Counted from the stretch's first letter, positions 1-8,200 are shown. The stretch is 64,000 nt of DNA from JAIVJM01 sp963816985 (GCA_963816985.1 CAWFMF010000004.1:4154001-4218000), one strand, 5' to 3'. A program made the numbers and translations. Notes: generated by a model from the sequence alone, not told the origin.

Positions 1-723
1 GCGCAGGACGCCGTGCCCTTCGTGCTCGTGGGCGACGAAGGCGCGACGCTCGAACGTCGCCGCGAGGCGATGAGCGCCGGGGCTTCGGACTATTTTCAGC
101 TCCCGAACGAGGTCGTGCTTTTGATAGAGCGGACGCGCCAGCTCGCCGAGCACAAGCAGTCGCTCGACCGCCTGCGCGCCGAGGCCGACCGCGATTACCT
201 GACGGGCCTCGCCAACCGCCGCCGCTTCCGCACGGCGCTCGGACACGAGGTCGAGCGGTGGCGGCGTTACAAAATCCCCTGCGCGCTCGTGCTTCTGGAC
301 GTGGATCATTTGAAGAAGATTAACGACGCGCACGGGCACCCGGCGGGCGACCGCGTGATTCGCGCCGTCGCGGCCTCGCTCTCGGAGCACTCGCGCGACA
401 ACGACACGGCGGCGCGTCTCGGCGGCGAGGAGTTCGCGTTGCTTTTGGCGGGCGTGGACAGCACGAAGGCTTTGGCCGCCGCCGAACGTCTGCGCCTCGC
501 GGTCTCTTCGCAGGCAGTCGAAGATGTTGGAAAGGTGACCATCAGTCTCGGCGTCGGCGCGTGTCCCGCGCACGCGCGGACGGAGCGCGAGCTGTTCAGC
601 CTCAGCGACTCGGCCCTCTACCGCGCCAAGCGCGGCGGGCGCGACCGTACTGAGGTCGCGGACTCGACCGCCGAGGCCGGGCAGCAACATTTCGACGAGA
701 CGGTGGCCTTCGGTCTGAGGTGA
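1..723 (+). CDS. GGDEF diguanylate cyclase with a response-regulator-like N-terminus (5' partial)
   Basis: The reading frame is open from base 1, so the gene starts upstream of the window. The first ~45 visible residues look like the end of a CheY-type receiver domain: an AGASDYFQLP stretch resembles the conserved end of beta-5/alpha-5. A short linker (HKQSLDRLRAEAD) leads into a full GGDEF domain. It opens with DYLTGLANRRRF, and the catalytic GGEEF signature is encoded at 421-435. By family knowledge it would condense two GTP into cyclic di-GMP under control of a sensor kinase. No I-site RxxD is obvious just before GGEEF. The short tail after the GGDEF fold (TEVADSTAEAGQQHF) has no recognisable domain. 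An HD-GYP protein lies 2.2 kb downstream, so enzymes for making and breaking c-di-GMP are near each other. Confidence in GGDEF is high; confidence in the receiver domain is moderate because it is truncated. Confidence 0.9.
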   Translation, partial: AQDAVPFVLVGDEGATLERRREAMSAGASDYFQLPNEVVLLIERTRQLAEHKQSLDRLRAEADRDYLTGLANRRRFRTALGHEVERWRRYKIPCALVLLDVDHLKKINDAHGHPAGDRVIRAVAASLSEHSRDNDTAARLGGEEFALLLAGVDSTKALAAAERLRLAVSSQAVEDVGKVTISLGVGACPAHARTERELFSLSDSALYRAKRGGRDRTEVADSTAEAGQQHFDETVAFGLR

Positions 724-732
724 GTTGATGAG

Positions 733-843
733 TCGGAACCGCCTGCGGTAGCGGGCGGGTCTCAACTCCTTCGATATGCGCCCGCCGTCGTGGGCGAGTC
801 TTAACGCCAACCGACACCCGCCCGCTACCGCAGGCGGTTCTGA
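733..843. repeat. REPIN-like inverted repeat, copy 1 (arms A/A)
   Basis: Left arm 733-760 carries the core GCCTGCGGTAGCGGGCGGGT. Right arm 816-843 is its reverse complement, and 55 bp separate them. It lies between the GGDEF gene and trpB and starts 9 bp after the GGDEF stop. It belongs to the same family as the elements at 11293, 35541, 38565, 54921 and 63482. No REP-associated tyrosine transposase (RAYT) is encoded in the window. Confidence 0.85.
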
Positions 844-855
844 CTTTCTAATTCG

Positions 856-2088
856 ATGAGCAACGAGATTTTTGAGCAAGGGGGCGAGACCGAGCCCGAC
901 GAAGGCGGACACTGGGGCCGTTACGGCGGGCGCTACGTGCCGGAAACTTTGATGGCTCCGCTCGAAGAGTTGGGCGCGGCCTTCGATTCCGCGCGGGGCG
1001 ACGAATCTTTTAAGTCAGAGTTCGAGTCTCTCTTGCGCGACTATTCCGGTCGCCCGACCCCGCTCTACTTCGCCGCGCGTCTGACCGAAGAGGCGGGCGG
1101 CGCTCGCATCTTCCTCAAGCGCGAAGACCTCTCGCACACGGGCTCTCACAAAATCAACAACGCCCTGGGTCAAGTCCTGCTCGCGCGGCGGATGGGCAAG
1201 CGCCGCGTCATCGCCGAGACGGGCGCGGGCCAGCACGGCGTCGCGACGGCGACGGTCTGCGCGCTCTTCGGTCTGACCTGCGTCGTCTACATGGGCTCGG
1301 AGGACGTGCGGCGGCAACGCTTGAACGTCTTCCGCATGCAACTGCTCGGCGCGGAAGTGCGAGAGGTCGAGGGCGGCTCGCGCACCTTGAAGGACGCCAT
1401 CAACGAGGCCCTGCGCGACTGGGTGACCAACGTCTCGGACACTTATTATTTGCTCGGCAGCGCGCTGGGGCCGCACCCGTACCCTCTGATGGTGCGCGAG
1501 TTTCAGAGCGTCATCGGTCGCGAGGCGCGCGCGCAGTTTTTTGAGAGGGAAGGACGCCTACCTGACGCGCTCGTGGCCTGCGTCGGCGGCGGCTCGAACT
1601 CCATCGGGCTCTTTCATCCCTTTCTCAAAGACGCGTCCGTGCGAATGGTCGGCGTCGAGGCGGGTGGACGCGGGCAGGGCTTGGGCGAGCACGCGGCCCG
1701 CTTCAACGAGGGCGGCGGCGGGCGGCCCGGCGTGCTGCAAGGGACTCTCAGCTACGTCCTGCAAGACGAGCGCGGGCAAATCGCCGCTACACATTCCGTC
1801 TCGGCGGGGCTCGACTATCCTTCCATCGGCCCGGAGCACGCCTTCCTCCACGACGCGCGGCGTGTCGAGTACGTCTCGGCGACGGACACGGAGGCGCTCG
1901 CCGCCTTCAAGCTCATCTCCGAACTCGAAGGCATCATCCCCGCGCTCGAATCTGCCCACGCGGTCGCGCACGCGTTGAAGTTGGCGAAAGAGTTGAGTCA
2001 AGGCCAAGCCATCATCGTCAACCTTTCGGGGCGCGGCGACAAGGACGTGCAGACCGTCGCCGACGCCCTCGAAGGGAGCGGCCTTTGA
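856..2088 (+). CDS. trpB: tryptophan synthase beta subunit
   Basis: This PLP enzyme condenses indole, channelled from the alpha subunit, with serine to make tryptophan. The 410-residue length is normal for TrpB. The PLP lysine is K99 in HTGSHKIN, the phosphate-binding loop is GGGSNSIG near residue 240, and the N-terminal GRYGGRYVPETLM motif is diagnostic. The ATG at 856 gives an N-terminus of the usual length. The stop overlaps the TTG start of trpA by 4 bp (TTGA), so the two subunits are translationally coupled, as expected for a 1:1 complex. No other trp gene is visible; upstream is a GGDEF gene and a repeat element, so this is a detached trpBA unit rather than part of a full trp operon. 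Confidence 0.98.
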   Translation: MSNEIFEQGGETEPDEGGHWGRYGGRYVPETLMAPLEELGAAFDSARGDESFKSEFESLLRDYSGRPTPLYFAARLTEEAGGARIFLKREDLSHTGSHKINNALGQVLLARRMGKRRVIAETGAGQHGVATATVCALFGLTCVVYMGSEDVRRQRLNVFRMQLLGAEVREVEGGSRTLKDAINEALRDWVTNVSDTYYLLGSALGPHPYPLMVREFQSVIGREARAQFFEREGRLPDALVACVGGGSNSIGLFHPFLKDASVRMVGVEAGGRGQGLGEHAARFNEGGGGRPGVLQGTLSYVLQDERGQIAATHSVSAGLDYPSIGPEHAFLHDARRVEYVSATDTEALAAFKLISELEGIIPALESAHAVAHALKLAKELSQGQAIIVNLSGRGDKDVQTVADALEGSGL

Positions 2089-2882
2089 GCCGCATCGCCG
2101 AAACATTCGAGGCGTTGAGGAGGGGAGGGAAACGAGCCCTCATCCCCTTCATCACGGCTGGCGACCCGAACCCCGGCGTGACGCGCGACCTGCTCGTGGA
2201 GTTGGCGCACGCGGGCGCGGGCGTCATCGAGTTGGGCGTGCCCTTCAGCGACCCCGTGGCGGACGGCCCCGTCATCCAACGCGCCTCGGAGCGTGCGCTC
2301 CGTCACAACACCGGCGTCGCCGACGCGCTCGCGGCGGTCGCCGACGCGCGGCGCGAGACGGACGTGCCCGTCGTCCTCTTCAGCTACTTCAACCCCTTGA
2401 TGCAGTTCGGCGTCGAGCGTCTGGCGCGCGAGGCGCGGGCGGCGGGCGTGGACGGCGTGCTCGTCACAGACCTCGTGCCCGAAGAGGCGCGGGACTTCAC
2501 CGAACTCCTCGCGCAAGCAGGGCTCGACCAAATCTTCCTCGTCGCCCCGACCACCACGGATGCCCGCCTGCGTCTTGTCGCCGAGCGCGCGCGCGGCTTC
2601 ATCTACGCCGTCTCGCGCGCGGGCGTGACGGGCGCGCGGACGGAAATCAGCGCCGAGGCCGAAAAGCTCGTCGCGCGTGTCCGAGGCGTCTCGGACTTGC
2701 CCGTCGCCGTCGGCTTCGGCATCACGACGAAAGAGCACGTCGCCGAAGTCTGGCGCTACGCGGACGCGGCGGTCGTCGGCTCGGCCCTCGTCGCCGAGAT
2801 AGAGAAGGAAGCGGACAACCCCGAACTCGTCAGCCGCGTCGGCCATTTCACTCGCGCTCTCATTCCATCTTCTAAATCCTGA
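2085..2882 (+). CDS. trpA: tryptophan synthase alpha subunit
   Basis: It cleaves indole-3-glycerol phosphate to indole and glyceraldehyde-3-phosphate. The TIM-barrel sequence has the two catalytic acids at the family positions: E49 in VIELGVPFSDP and D60 in DPVADGP. The phosphate-binding GFGI and GSAL loops are near the C-terminus. At 265 aa it is full length. Translation starts at a TTG that overlaps the trpB stop by 4 bp; the next in-frame candidates would remove the first strand of the barrel. The gene ends 35 bp before the convergent HD-GYP gene, and no strong terminator hairpin is seen between them. Confidence 0.98.
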   Translation: MSRIAETFEALRRGGKRALIPFITAGDPNPGVTRDLLVELAHAGAGVIELGVPFSDPVADGPVIQRASERALRHNTGVADALAAVADARRETDVPVVLFSYFNPLMQFGVERLAREARAAGVDGVLVTDLVPEEARDFTELLAQAGLDQIFLVAPTTTDARLRLVAERARGFIYAVSRAGVTGARTEISAEAEKLVARVRGVSDLPVAVGFGITTKEHVAEVWRYADAAVVGSALVAEIEKEADNPELVSRVGHFTRALIPSSKS

Positions 2883-2917
2883 AATACCGCGGGCCGTCCG
2901 GCCCCGGCCCGCGAACA

Positions 2918-3541
2918 CTAAATCCCCACGAACTTCAGGAAGTCGCGCGTCAGTTCCGGGTCAAGCTCGCGCCCGGCCATCGCCTCCATCTCGGCGGCGG
3001 CCTCAAGCTTCGTCAGCGTCGGCTTGTACGACCTCCTCGCCCGCAGAGAGGTGTAAACGTCGGCAATTGAGACGAGGCGTGCCGCCCACGGGATGCGAGT
3101 CCCTTGCAGCCCCTCCGGATAGCCGCCCCCGTCCCAACGCTCGTGGTGATAGAGCACCACCCGTCGGATCGTCTCCGTGATGGCCGTCAGGCCGCAGAGT
3201 ACCTGCGCCCCGTACACGGGGTGGAGAGAGACTACCGCCCGCTCCTCCTCCGTGAGCGGGCCGGGCTTGAGGAGCAATGACTCCGGGATGAGGTATTTTC
3301 CGAAGTCGTGCAGGTGCGCTCCGATTTCTAACTCGTCGAGCGTCGGGCCACCGCCCCATTGCCGGATGGCGGCGGCGAAGGATCGTGCGAGAATGGCCGT
3401 CGCCCGCCCGTGCGGGTGGACGTGTCGGTACACTTCGGGCTGCTCTTCGCGGCCCAGAGAGGCGGCGGCGCGCAGGACGACCTGAGCCGCACTCCGCCCG
3501 TCCGTAGAGACACCGCGGCCATGGGGAACATAGGGGAACAT
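2918..3541 (-). CDS. HD-GYP domain protein (putative cyclic di-GMP phosphodiesterase)
   Basis: The 207-residue protein is essentially a stand-alone HD-GYP domain with no sensory or receiver module. The metal-binding HD pair is H78-D79 in HLHDFGKYLIPE. The KPGPLTEEE helix and HPVYG follow, and the GYP signature is G140-Y141-P142 in DGGGYPEGLQG. Family knowledge points to hydrolysis of cyclic di-GMP by a bi- or trinuclear metal centre. All usual metal-ligand blocks appear present (HPHGR near 42-46, HD, HPVYG, HHERWDG), so it is probably active. It reads out of a long intergenic region that carries two identical GAAGTAG inverted pairs just upstream of its start, which may be its operator. It is convergent with trpA. 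Confidence 0.9.
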   Translation of the reverse strand: MFPYVPHGRGVSTDGRSAAQVVLRAAASLGREEQPEVYRHVHPHGRATAILARSFAAAIRQWGGGPTLDELEIGAHLHDFGKYLIPESLLLKPGPLTEEERAVVSLHPVYGAQVLCGLTAITETIRRVVLYHHERWDGGGYPEGLQGTRIPWAARLVSIADVYTSLRARRSYKPTLTKLEAAAEMEAMAGRELDPELTRDFLKFVGI

Positions 3542-3613
3542 CGTAGGTCTCGCCTTTCGTCGAAGACTACCCTAAAACGCTTGCCCTTGATTGTGCCGCA
3601 CGTTGTTGACAGG

Positions 3614-3640
3614 GAAGTAGGTGACACTCCCGGCTACTTC
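3614..3640. promoter_or_regulatory. palindromic site 1, GAAGTAG-N13-CTACTTC
   Basis: GAAGTAG at 3614-3620 and its exact complement CTACTTC at 3634-3640 are separated by 13 bp. The same arrangement with the same 13-bp spacing recurs at 3665-3691, exactly 51 bp further on. The sites lie 73-150 bp upstream of the HD-GYP start on the minus strand. The layout suggests a dimeric regulator bound twice; that is inference. Confidence 0.55.
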
Positions 3641-3664
3641 TTCTGAACAGAAAAGCGTTGGGGA

Positions 3665-3691
3665 GAAGTAGCCGACAGATATAACTACTTC
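3665..3691. promoter_or_regulatory. palindromic site 2, GAAGTAG-N13-CTACTTC
   Basis: Second copy of the site at 3614, with GAAGTAG at 3665-3671 and CTACTTC at 3685-3691. The spacers of the two copies differ in sequence, so only the heptamer arms and their spacing are conserved. The inner arms of the two sites also form an 11-bp perfect inverted repeat (3631-3641 with 3664-3674), so an RNA or DNA hairpin is an alternative reading. Confidence 0.55.
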
Positions 3692-3904
3692 ACGGTTAAC
3701 GAAAGATAAATCAGGGGCGCGGCGGGAGTGTTGGGATTTGGTTATACTAGCGTTACCGGGCGGTTATAATTCTTTGCTCGACTGCCGTAACTTTTTTACC
3801 CCTCGCGCTCGACTAACTCTCGCCGCTCGGCTATCCTTACGCGGTCTTAACCTTTCGGTTCACCACACCCCCGCCTGGGTGAAAAAATCTTTTGTTGCAA
3901 GTGT

Positions 3905-3916
3905 GAAACGCTGTTC
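3905..3916. promoter_or_regulatory. possible LexA/SOS box in front of recA
   Basis: GAAACGCTGTTC matches the Gram-positive-style SOS box GAAC-N4-GTTC at seven of eight defined positions. It overlaps the -35 region of the best recA promoter candidate, where a repressor site would be expected. The LexA recognition sequence of this lineage is not known to me, so the call is tentative. Confidence 0.35.
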
Positions 3917-3942
3917 CATTCTCGCGTCATTTGTGGTACACT
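3914..3942 (+). promoter_or_regulatory. candidate recA promoter with extended -10
   Basis: TGGTACACT at 3934-3942 is an extended -10 (TGn-TACACT). A poor -35 (TTCCAT, 3914-3919) lies 17 bp upstream. It would give a leader of about 65 nt before the recA ATG at 4014. The rest of the 3692-3900 stretch holds TATACT and TATAAT hexamers (3744, 3765) without matching -35 boxes, and no gene that I can support. Confidence 0.4.
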
Positions 3943-4013
3943 CCTCCAGTCTTCGGATAGAGACACCACTTTAAAATGCGTGAGAGAGGGGACGAGAAAG
4001 AGTGATTGGAACA

Positions 4014-5114
4014 ATGGCTGACAGCAAAATGAGCGCGGATCGCGGCAAGGCGGTCGAAGCGGCGCTCCTCAACATCGAAAAGAAATTCGGCAAGGGCTCG
4101 ATCATGCGCCTCGGCGAGCGCGAAGTCTCGGACATCCCGGCCATCTCGACGACCTCTCTGAGCCTCGACGCGGCTCTCGGAGTCGGCGGCATGCCGCGCG
4201 GTCGCGTGATTGAAATCTACGGGCCGGAGTCCTCCGGCAAGACGACGCTCGCGCTGCACATCGTGGCCGAGTCGCAGAAGTCGGGCGACGTGGCTGCATA
4301 CATTGACGCCGAGCACGCGATGGATGCCGAGTACGCCGGAAAGCTCGGCGTCAACATTGACGAGCTGCTGATTTCGCAGCCCGATTCGGGCGAGCAGGCT
4401 CTGGAGATTTGCGAGGCGCTGGTGCGCTCGAACGGCGTCGGCGTGATCGTCATTGACTCGGTGGCGGCGCTCGTCCCGCGCGCCGAGCTGGACGGCGAGA
4501 TGGGCGACAGCCTCCCCGGCCTTCAGGCCCGCCTGATGTCGCAGGCTTTGAGGAAGCTGACGGCCATCGTCGCGCAGTCGAACACGTGCCTCATCTTCAT
4601 CAACCAGATTCGCGAGAAGATCGGCGTCATGTTCGGGAGCCCGGAGACGACGACCGGCGGTCGCGCGCTCAAGTTCTACTCGACGGTGCGCGCCGACATC
4701 CGCCGCATCGGCGCGATCAAGGACGGCGACCGCGTGGTCGGCAACCGGACGAAGGTCAAGATCGTCAAGAACAAGGTCGCGCCGCCGTTCCGCGAGTGCG
4801 AGTTCGACATCATGTACGGCGAAGGCATCTCGCGCGAGGGCGACGTGATTGACCTCGGCGTCGTCCACCGCGCCATCGAGAAGGCCGGCGCGTGGTTCTC
4901 CTATAAGGGCGAGCGGCTCGGCCAGGGGCGCGAGAACGCGAAGCAGACCTTGAAGGATAACCCGGAGATGCTCCGCCGCATCGAGAACGAAGTCCGCGCC
5001 GCGCTCGGCATCGGCGGCGTCGTCGAAGAGGCCGAAGGCAAGAGCGAAGGCAAGGCTGAAGGCAAGAGCGAAGGCGAAGTCGCTTCGGCGGCGAAAGCCG
5101 ACGGGAAGAAGTAG
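4014..5114 (+). CDS. recA: recombinase RecA
   Basis: RecA forms ATP-dependent filaments on single-stranded DNA for homologous recombination and stimulates LexA self-cleavage. Walker A is GPESSGKT at residues 70-77, Walker B is the VIVIDSVAAL strand, and the L2 loop region FINQIREKIGVMFG with the following GGRALKFY is fully conserved. From ATG 4014 the protein is 366 aa, slightly long because of its C-terminal tail. A GTG at 4002 in frame is possible, but ATG 4014 has GGA 4 bp upstream and gives the standard N-terminus. The tail is a low-complexity EGKxEGK repeat, acidic then lysine-rich. A recX gene, often next to recA, is not present. A simple hairpin follows the stop. Confidence 0.98.
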   Translation: MADSKMSADRGKAVEAALLNIEKKFGKGSIMRLGEREVSDIPAISTTSLSLDAALGVGGMPRGRVIEIYGPESSGKTTLALHIVAESQKSGDVAAYIDAEHAMDAEYAGKLGVNIDELLISQPDSGEQALEICEALVRSNGVGVIVIDSVAALVPRAELDGEMGDSLPGLQARLMSQALRKLTAIVAQSNTCLIFINQIREKIGVMFGSPETTTGGRALKFYSTVRADIRRIGAIKDGDRVVGNRTKVKIVKNKVAPPFRECEFDIMYGEGISREGDVIDLGVVHRAIEKAGAWFSYKGERLGQGRENAKQTLKDNPEMLRRIENEVRAALGIGGVVEEAEGKSEGKAEGKSEGEVASAAKADGKK

Positions 5115-5120
5115 TAAAAG

Positions 5121-5143
5121 GGAAGCCGGACGGGCTTCCTTCA
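5121..5143 (+). terminator. recA terminator hairpin
   Basis: GGAAGCC (5121-5127) pairs with GGCTTCC (5133-5139) over a 5-nt loop, followed by TTCAATTT. It lies 7 bp after the recA stop. The U-tract is weak. Confidence 0.5.
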
Positions 5144-5151
5144 ATTTAACC

Positions 5152-5216
5152 CTTGGGCCGCCTGTGCCTTTGGTGTCGCTCCGGCGTCACCGACGGCGCG
5201 GGCGGCCCAAGCTTTT
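5152..5216 (+). terminator. second hairpin after recA
   Basis: CTTGGGCCGCC (5152-5162) and GGCGGCCCAAG (5201-5211) are perfect complements over a 38-nt loop and are followed by CTTTT. It may act as a back-up terminator before the next promoter at 5220. Confidence 0.45.
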
Positions 5217-5219
5217 GGC

Positions 5220-5249
5220 TTTACAGACCCGAAACCGTCCGCGCATAAT
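5220..5249 (+). promoter_or_regulatory. candidate promoter of the amidohydrolase gene
   Basis: TTTACA (5220-5225) and CATAAT (5244-5249) are spaced by 18 bp, 57 bp upstream of the ATG at 5306. Confidence 0.45.
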
Positions 5250-5305
5250 CTCGCGGTTTGATTTTACGGGACTGATGTTGAGGAAGCGTTTTACGCTCTC
5301 GAACA

Positions 5306-6631
5306 ATGCCGGGAACAATTCTCATTAAAGGCGGCACGGTCGTCACGATGGACGCGCGCGGGAGCGTCTCGGAAGCCGACCTGCTCGTGCGCGGAGGGCG
5401 CATCGAGCGTGTCGGCGCGCAACAGGAGTCCGGGGCCGACGAGACGATTGACGCGCGCGGGTGCGTCGTGTTGCCGGGCTTCGTCCAGACGCACGTCCAC
5501 CTCTGCCAGACGCTCTTCCGCGGCGCGGCTGACGACCTCGAACTGATTGACTGGCTGAAGAAGCGCGTCTGGCCGCTCGAAGCGGCGCACGACGCGCGCT
5601 CGATTCGCGCCTCGGCGCGACTCGCCGTCGCCGAGTTGATTAAGGGCGGGACGACCTGTGCCCTCACGATGGAGACCGTCAGGCACACCGAAGAGGTCTT
5701 CCGCGTCGTCGAGGAGACGGGCTTCCGCGCGACCGTCGGCAAGTGCATGATGGATCAGGGCGACGGCGTGCCCGAAGGTTTGCGCGAAGAGGCCGAGGGC
5801 TCAATCGCCGAGTCACTGGCGCTGCTCGAAAAGTGGCACGGCGCTGCCGAGGGTCGCATCCGCTACTGCTTCGCGCCGCGCTTCGCCGTGAGCTGCACGC
5901 GCGAACTTCTGGAGCGTGTCTCCCGGCTCGCGCGCGAGCACGGCGTCCTCATTCACACACACGCTTCGGAGAACCGGACGGAGATTGAGCTGGTCGAGCG
6001 GCAGACCGGGCGGCGCAACGTCGAGTATCTCGATGCGGTCGGCATCACTGGGCCGCACGTCGCGCTCGCGCATTGCGTCCACGTCAACGACGAAGAGATG
6101 AGTCTGCTCGCTCGGACGGGCACGCACGTCGCTCACTGCCCGTCCTCGAACCTCAAACTCGGCTCCGGCATCGCTCCCGTCGCGGAGATGCTTGAGCGCG
6201 GCGTCAACGTCTCCCTCGGCGCGGACGGCGCGCCGTGCAACAACCGCCTCGACATGTTCACGGAGATGCGTACCGCCGCGCTCCTGCAAAAAGTGTCGGC
6301 GGGGACGACCTCTCTGCCCGCCGAACGAGTGCTGCGCATGGCGACGCTCGACGGCGCGCGCGCTCTCGGACTGGAGGAAGAAATCGGCAGCCTCGAAGCG
6401 GGGAAGCGGGCCGACATCACCGTCCTCGACCTCCGGCGGCTGCATCTCACGCCCCGGCCCGACATCATCTCGACCGTCGTCTACGCCGCCGAGGCCGCCG
6501 ACGTGCGGACGGTGCTCGTCGGCGGCCAAGTCCTCCTCCGCGAAGGCTCGCTCACCACCATCAACGAGCAGGAGACGATTGACGAAGCCCTCGAACAGTA
6601 CAGGCTTTTAGCCGCACGCGCGGGAGTCTAA
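5306..6631 (+). CDS. mtaD: 5-methylthioadenosine/S-adenosylhomocysteine deaminase-like amidohydrolase
   Basis: A 441-residue amidohydrolase-superfamily protein with a beta-sandwich N-terminus and a TIM barrel. The first metal-binding pair is H63-V-H65 in QTHVHLCQTLFRG, which with the following DLELIDWLKKRVWPLE block is typical of the MTA/SAH deaminase branch (related to TrzA/AtzA). Further ligands are the histidines of HTHASE and ALAHCVHV and the aspartate of GADGAPCNN. The expected reaction is deamination of SAH or MTA to the inosyl derivative, a methionine-cycle salvage step; other substrates in this branch cannot be excluded. It appears monocistronic, with its own promoter candidate and the recA terminators upstream. 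The symbol is given by family resemblance only. Confidence 0.8.
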   Translation: MPGTILIKGGTVVTMDARGSVSEADLLVRGGRIERVGAQQESGADETIDARGCVVLPGFVQTHVHLCQTLFRGAADDLELIDWLKKRVWPLEAAHDARSIRASARLAVAELIKGGTTCALTMETVRHTEEVFRVVEETGFRATVGKCMMDQGDGVPEGLREEAEGSIAESLALLEKWHGAAEGRIRYCFAPRFAVSCTRELLERVSRLAREHGVLIHTHASENRTEIELVERQTGRRNVEYLDAVGITGPHVALAHCVHVNDEEMSLLARTGTHVAHCPSSNLKLGSGIAPVAEMLERGVNVSLGADGAPCNNRLDMFTEMRTAALLQKVSAGTTSLPAERVLRMATLDGARALGLEEEIGSLEAGKRADITVLDLRRLHLTPRPDIISTVVYAAEAADVRTVLVGGQVLLREGSLTTINEQETIDEALEQYRLLAARAGV

Positions 6632-6690
6632 AGATTTAGCGGGAAAATGCGGTTTGAGCGGGGCGAGAATGAATCGAGTGGAAAGAGAAA

Positions 6691-6743
6691 TGCCAGCTCA
6701 AGGGTTGCGTCAGTGGGGGGCACCGACGGCGTTTGAGCTGGCA
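6691..6743. repeat. 11-bp perfect inverted repeat after the amidohydrolase gene
   Basis: TGCCAGCTCAA (6691-6701) and TTGAGCTGGCA (6733-6743) are exact complements over a 31-nt loop. No U-tract follows, so it is not a classical terminator. The rest of 6632-6911 shows no gene that I can support. Confidence 0.5.
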
Positions 6744-6911
6744 TGGGCGGGCACTGTCAAGTTTGGGTCTTTGAATGATTGTCCTTGCGAACTCGTCAGG
6801 TGTTTGGCACCCGGCACCATCCTCAGACGGGGGGGATTATACACCTCTCCGTCATACTGTCAACGATTTTTTGTGACCTAATTGACAAAAATTAAGCCCT
6901 CCGGCCTCCGT

Positions 6912-6941
6912 TTGACAGTCCGGCTTTTTCGCCCCTATACT
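6912..6941 (+). promoter_or_regulatory. tRNA-Phe promoter
   Basis: A perfect TTGACA (6912-6917) and TATACT (6936-6941) with 18-bp spacing. Transcription would begin about 25 nt before the mature tRNA 5' end. Confidence 0.75.
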
Positions 6942-6971
6942 TGCCCTCCTGTCGGAGAAGAAATCCCTTAA

Positions 6972-7044
<73 letters not shown>

Positions 7045-7063
7045 TCAATCACTTCAATAAGTT

Positions 7064-7090
7064 ACGGGCATCCTCAAGATGCCCGTTTTG
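7064..7090 (+). terminator. tRNA-Phe terminator
   Basis: ACGGGCATC (7064-7072) pairs with GATGCCCGT (7078-7086) over a 5-nt loop and runs into TTTTG. This is a classical intrinsic terminator. Confidence 0.85.
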
Positions 7091-7113
7091 CTTATTGAGT
7101 CACTATTGAGTCA

Positions 7114-7233
7114 CTAGCTTTGGAAAAGTAAGCTTTCGAGCTTTTGGGTGGCGCTCTTTTGCATTGAAGGCAAGACGTGAGAATAAACGTCTAGGGTTAA
7201 TACGATGCTGGCGTGTCCGAGCCTGGTCGCGTA
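7114..7233 (-). pseudogene. C-terminal remnant of a tyrosine recombinase (phage-type integrase)
   Basis: Read on the minus strand, the 39 codons ending at the TAG at 7116-7114 give RLGHASIVLTLDVYSHVLPS followed by a short lysine/glutamine-rich tail. This is the hallmark end of phage-type integrases: the GHxS box and the catalytic tyrosine in DVYSH. Just upstream the frame hits a TGA (7236-7234), and no N-terminal or catalytic arginine region is recognisable, so it is a broken gene. A different frame overlaps it (7103-7351) but carries no family signal. The position beside tRNA-Phe supports a decayed integrative element. I did not find a repeat of the tRNA 3' end that would mark a second attachment site. 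Confidence 0.75.
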
Positions 7234-7322
7234 TCATAAGGGGGAGCCACCGATTTGGGCCGTCAATGTTCCGCGAGACGTAAGAGGCATGGGAGCTTCG
7301 ACAAAACCCTCCAGACACTTGC

Positions 7323-8138
7323 CACCCTTGGGAGGCCAAGCGGATTGTCACGCACCACTACCAGTGGGCCGTGGTGAATGACTTCCTGAAGAGAGTCTGC
7401 GGCGCGGCGGCGGTGAGCAACGCGCTGGCGACCGTCGTCGCCCCCGTCGGCAGCGCGTTCCGCATGCCCGTCGAGTTCGCCGTCGCCGCCTACCGTTTCG
7501 GCCACAGCATGATCCGCGACCGGTACTGGGTGAATTTCAACTTCATCAACGCCACGCTCGGACAGATATTCGAGTTCAACCGCAACCCACGGCTCCCGGT
7601 CTTCTCGAACTGGGTCGTGGACTTCAACGCGTTCTTCGACACGGGCGTCCCCGTCCCGGTTCACAACAAGGCCCGGAGGATTGACAGCATCCTCGCCAAC
7701 GGTCTGGAGTCGCTGCCCGGAGGCGCGGGGATGATGGCGATTCTGGCGACGCGGAACCTGCGGCGCGGGCTGGCCCTCGGTCTGCCGAGCGGGCAGGGGA
7801 TGGCCAACTCCTTCGGCATCGTTCCGATGACGGCGGCGCAGTTGACTTCGGGGTTGCCGCCGAACGAAGTGGCCGTGCTGAACGCCAGCGGCGGCCTGCT
7901 GTTGACCAGGACGCCCCTCTGGTACTACGTGCTGCGCGAGGCGGCGGTGCTCGGAGGCGGCAATCAGTTGGGGCCGGTCGGCGCGAGGATCGTCGCCGAG
8001 ACGTTCGTCCGGATGCTGAAGCGCGACGCGTCCTCTTACCTCAACGCCGGTGGATTTGCCCCGATGCTCCCCTCGGCCACGCCCGGAGATTTCACGGTGG
8101 CCGACCTTGTGACCTTCGCCGGTGTGACCCATCCCTGA
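7323..8138 (+). pseudogene. 5'-truncated animal-type haem peroxidase family protein
   Basis: The recognisable protein begins at about 7335 (EAKRIVTHHYQWAVVNDFL) without a start codon. The earliest in-frame starts are GTG codons at 7371 and 7374, already inside the domain, and an in-frame TAA lies at 7281. What remains, about 255-270 aa, is the C-terminal half of a bacterial An_peroxidase-type protein. AYRFGHSMIRD matches the proximal-haem-histidine motif, and PLWYYVLREA, GPVGARIVAE and a terminal FTVADLVTFAG block are typical of the family. The distal histidine region is missing, so activity is unlikely. The break coincides with the integrase remnant, which suggests deletion during decay of the integrated element. 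Confidence 0.7.
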
Positions 8139-8200
8139 AGCTCGCGCCGCGAGCGAAGGGAGACAGGTCAAATCGCTTGGCCGTCACTGGCCGTCACAAA

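Noticed and set aside
3738..3974. 78-codon open frame upstream of recA
   Set aside because: No family signal and no ribosome-binding site; it overlaps the recA promoter candidate.
6691..6743. Inverted repeat after the amidohydrolase gene considered as an SAH riboswitch
   Set aside because: It lies downstream of the gene, and nothing beyond a simple 11-bp stem matches a known riboswitch core.
7103..7351. 82-codon minus-strand frame next to tRNA-Phe
   Set aside because: The recognisable integrase tail is in another frame of the same strand, so this frame is a shadow.
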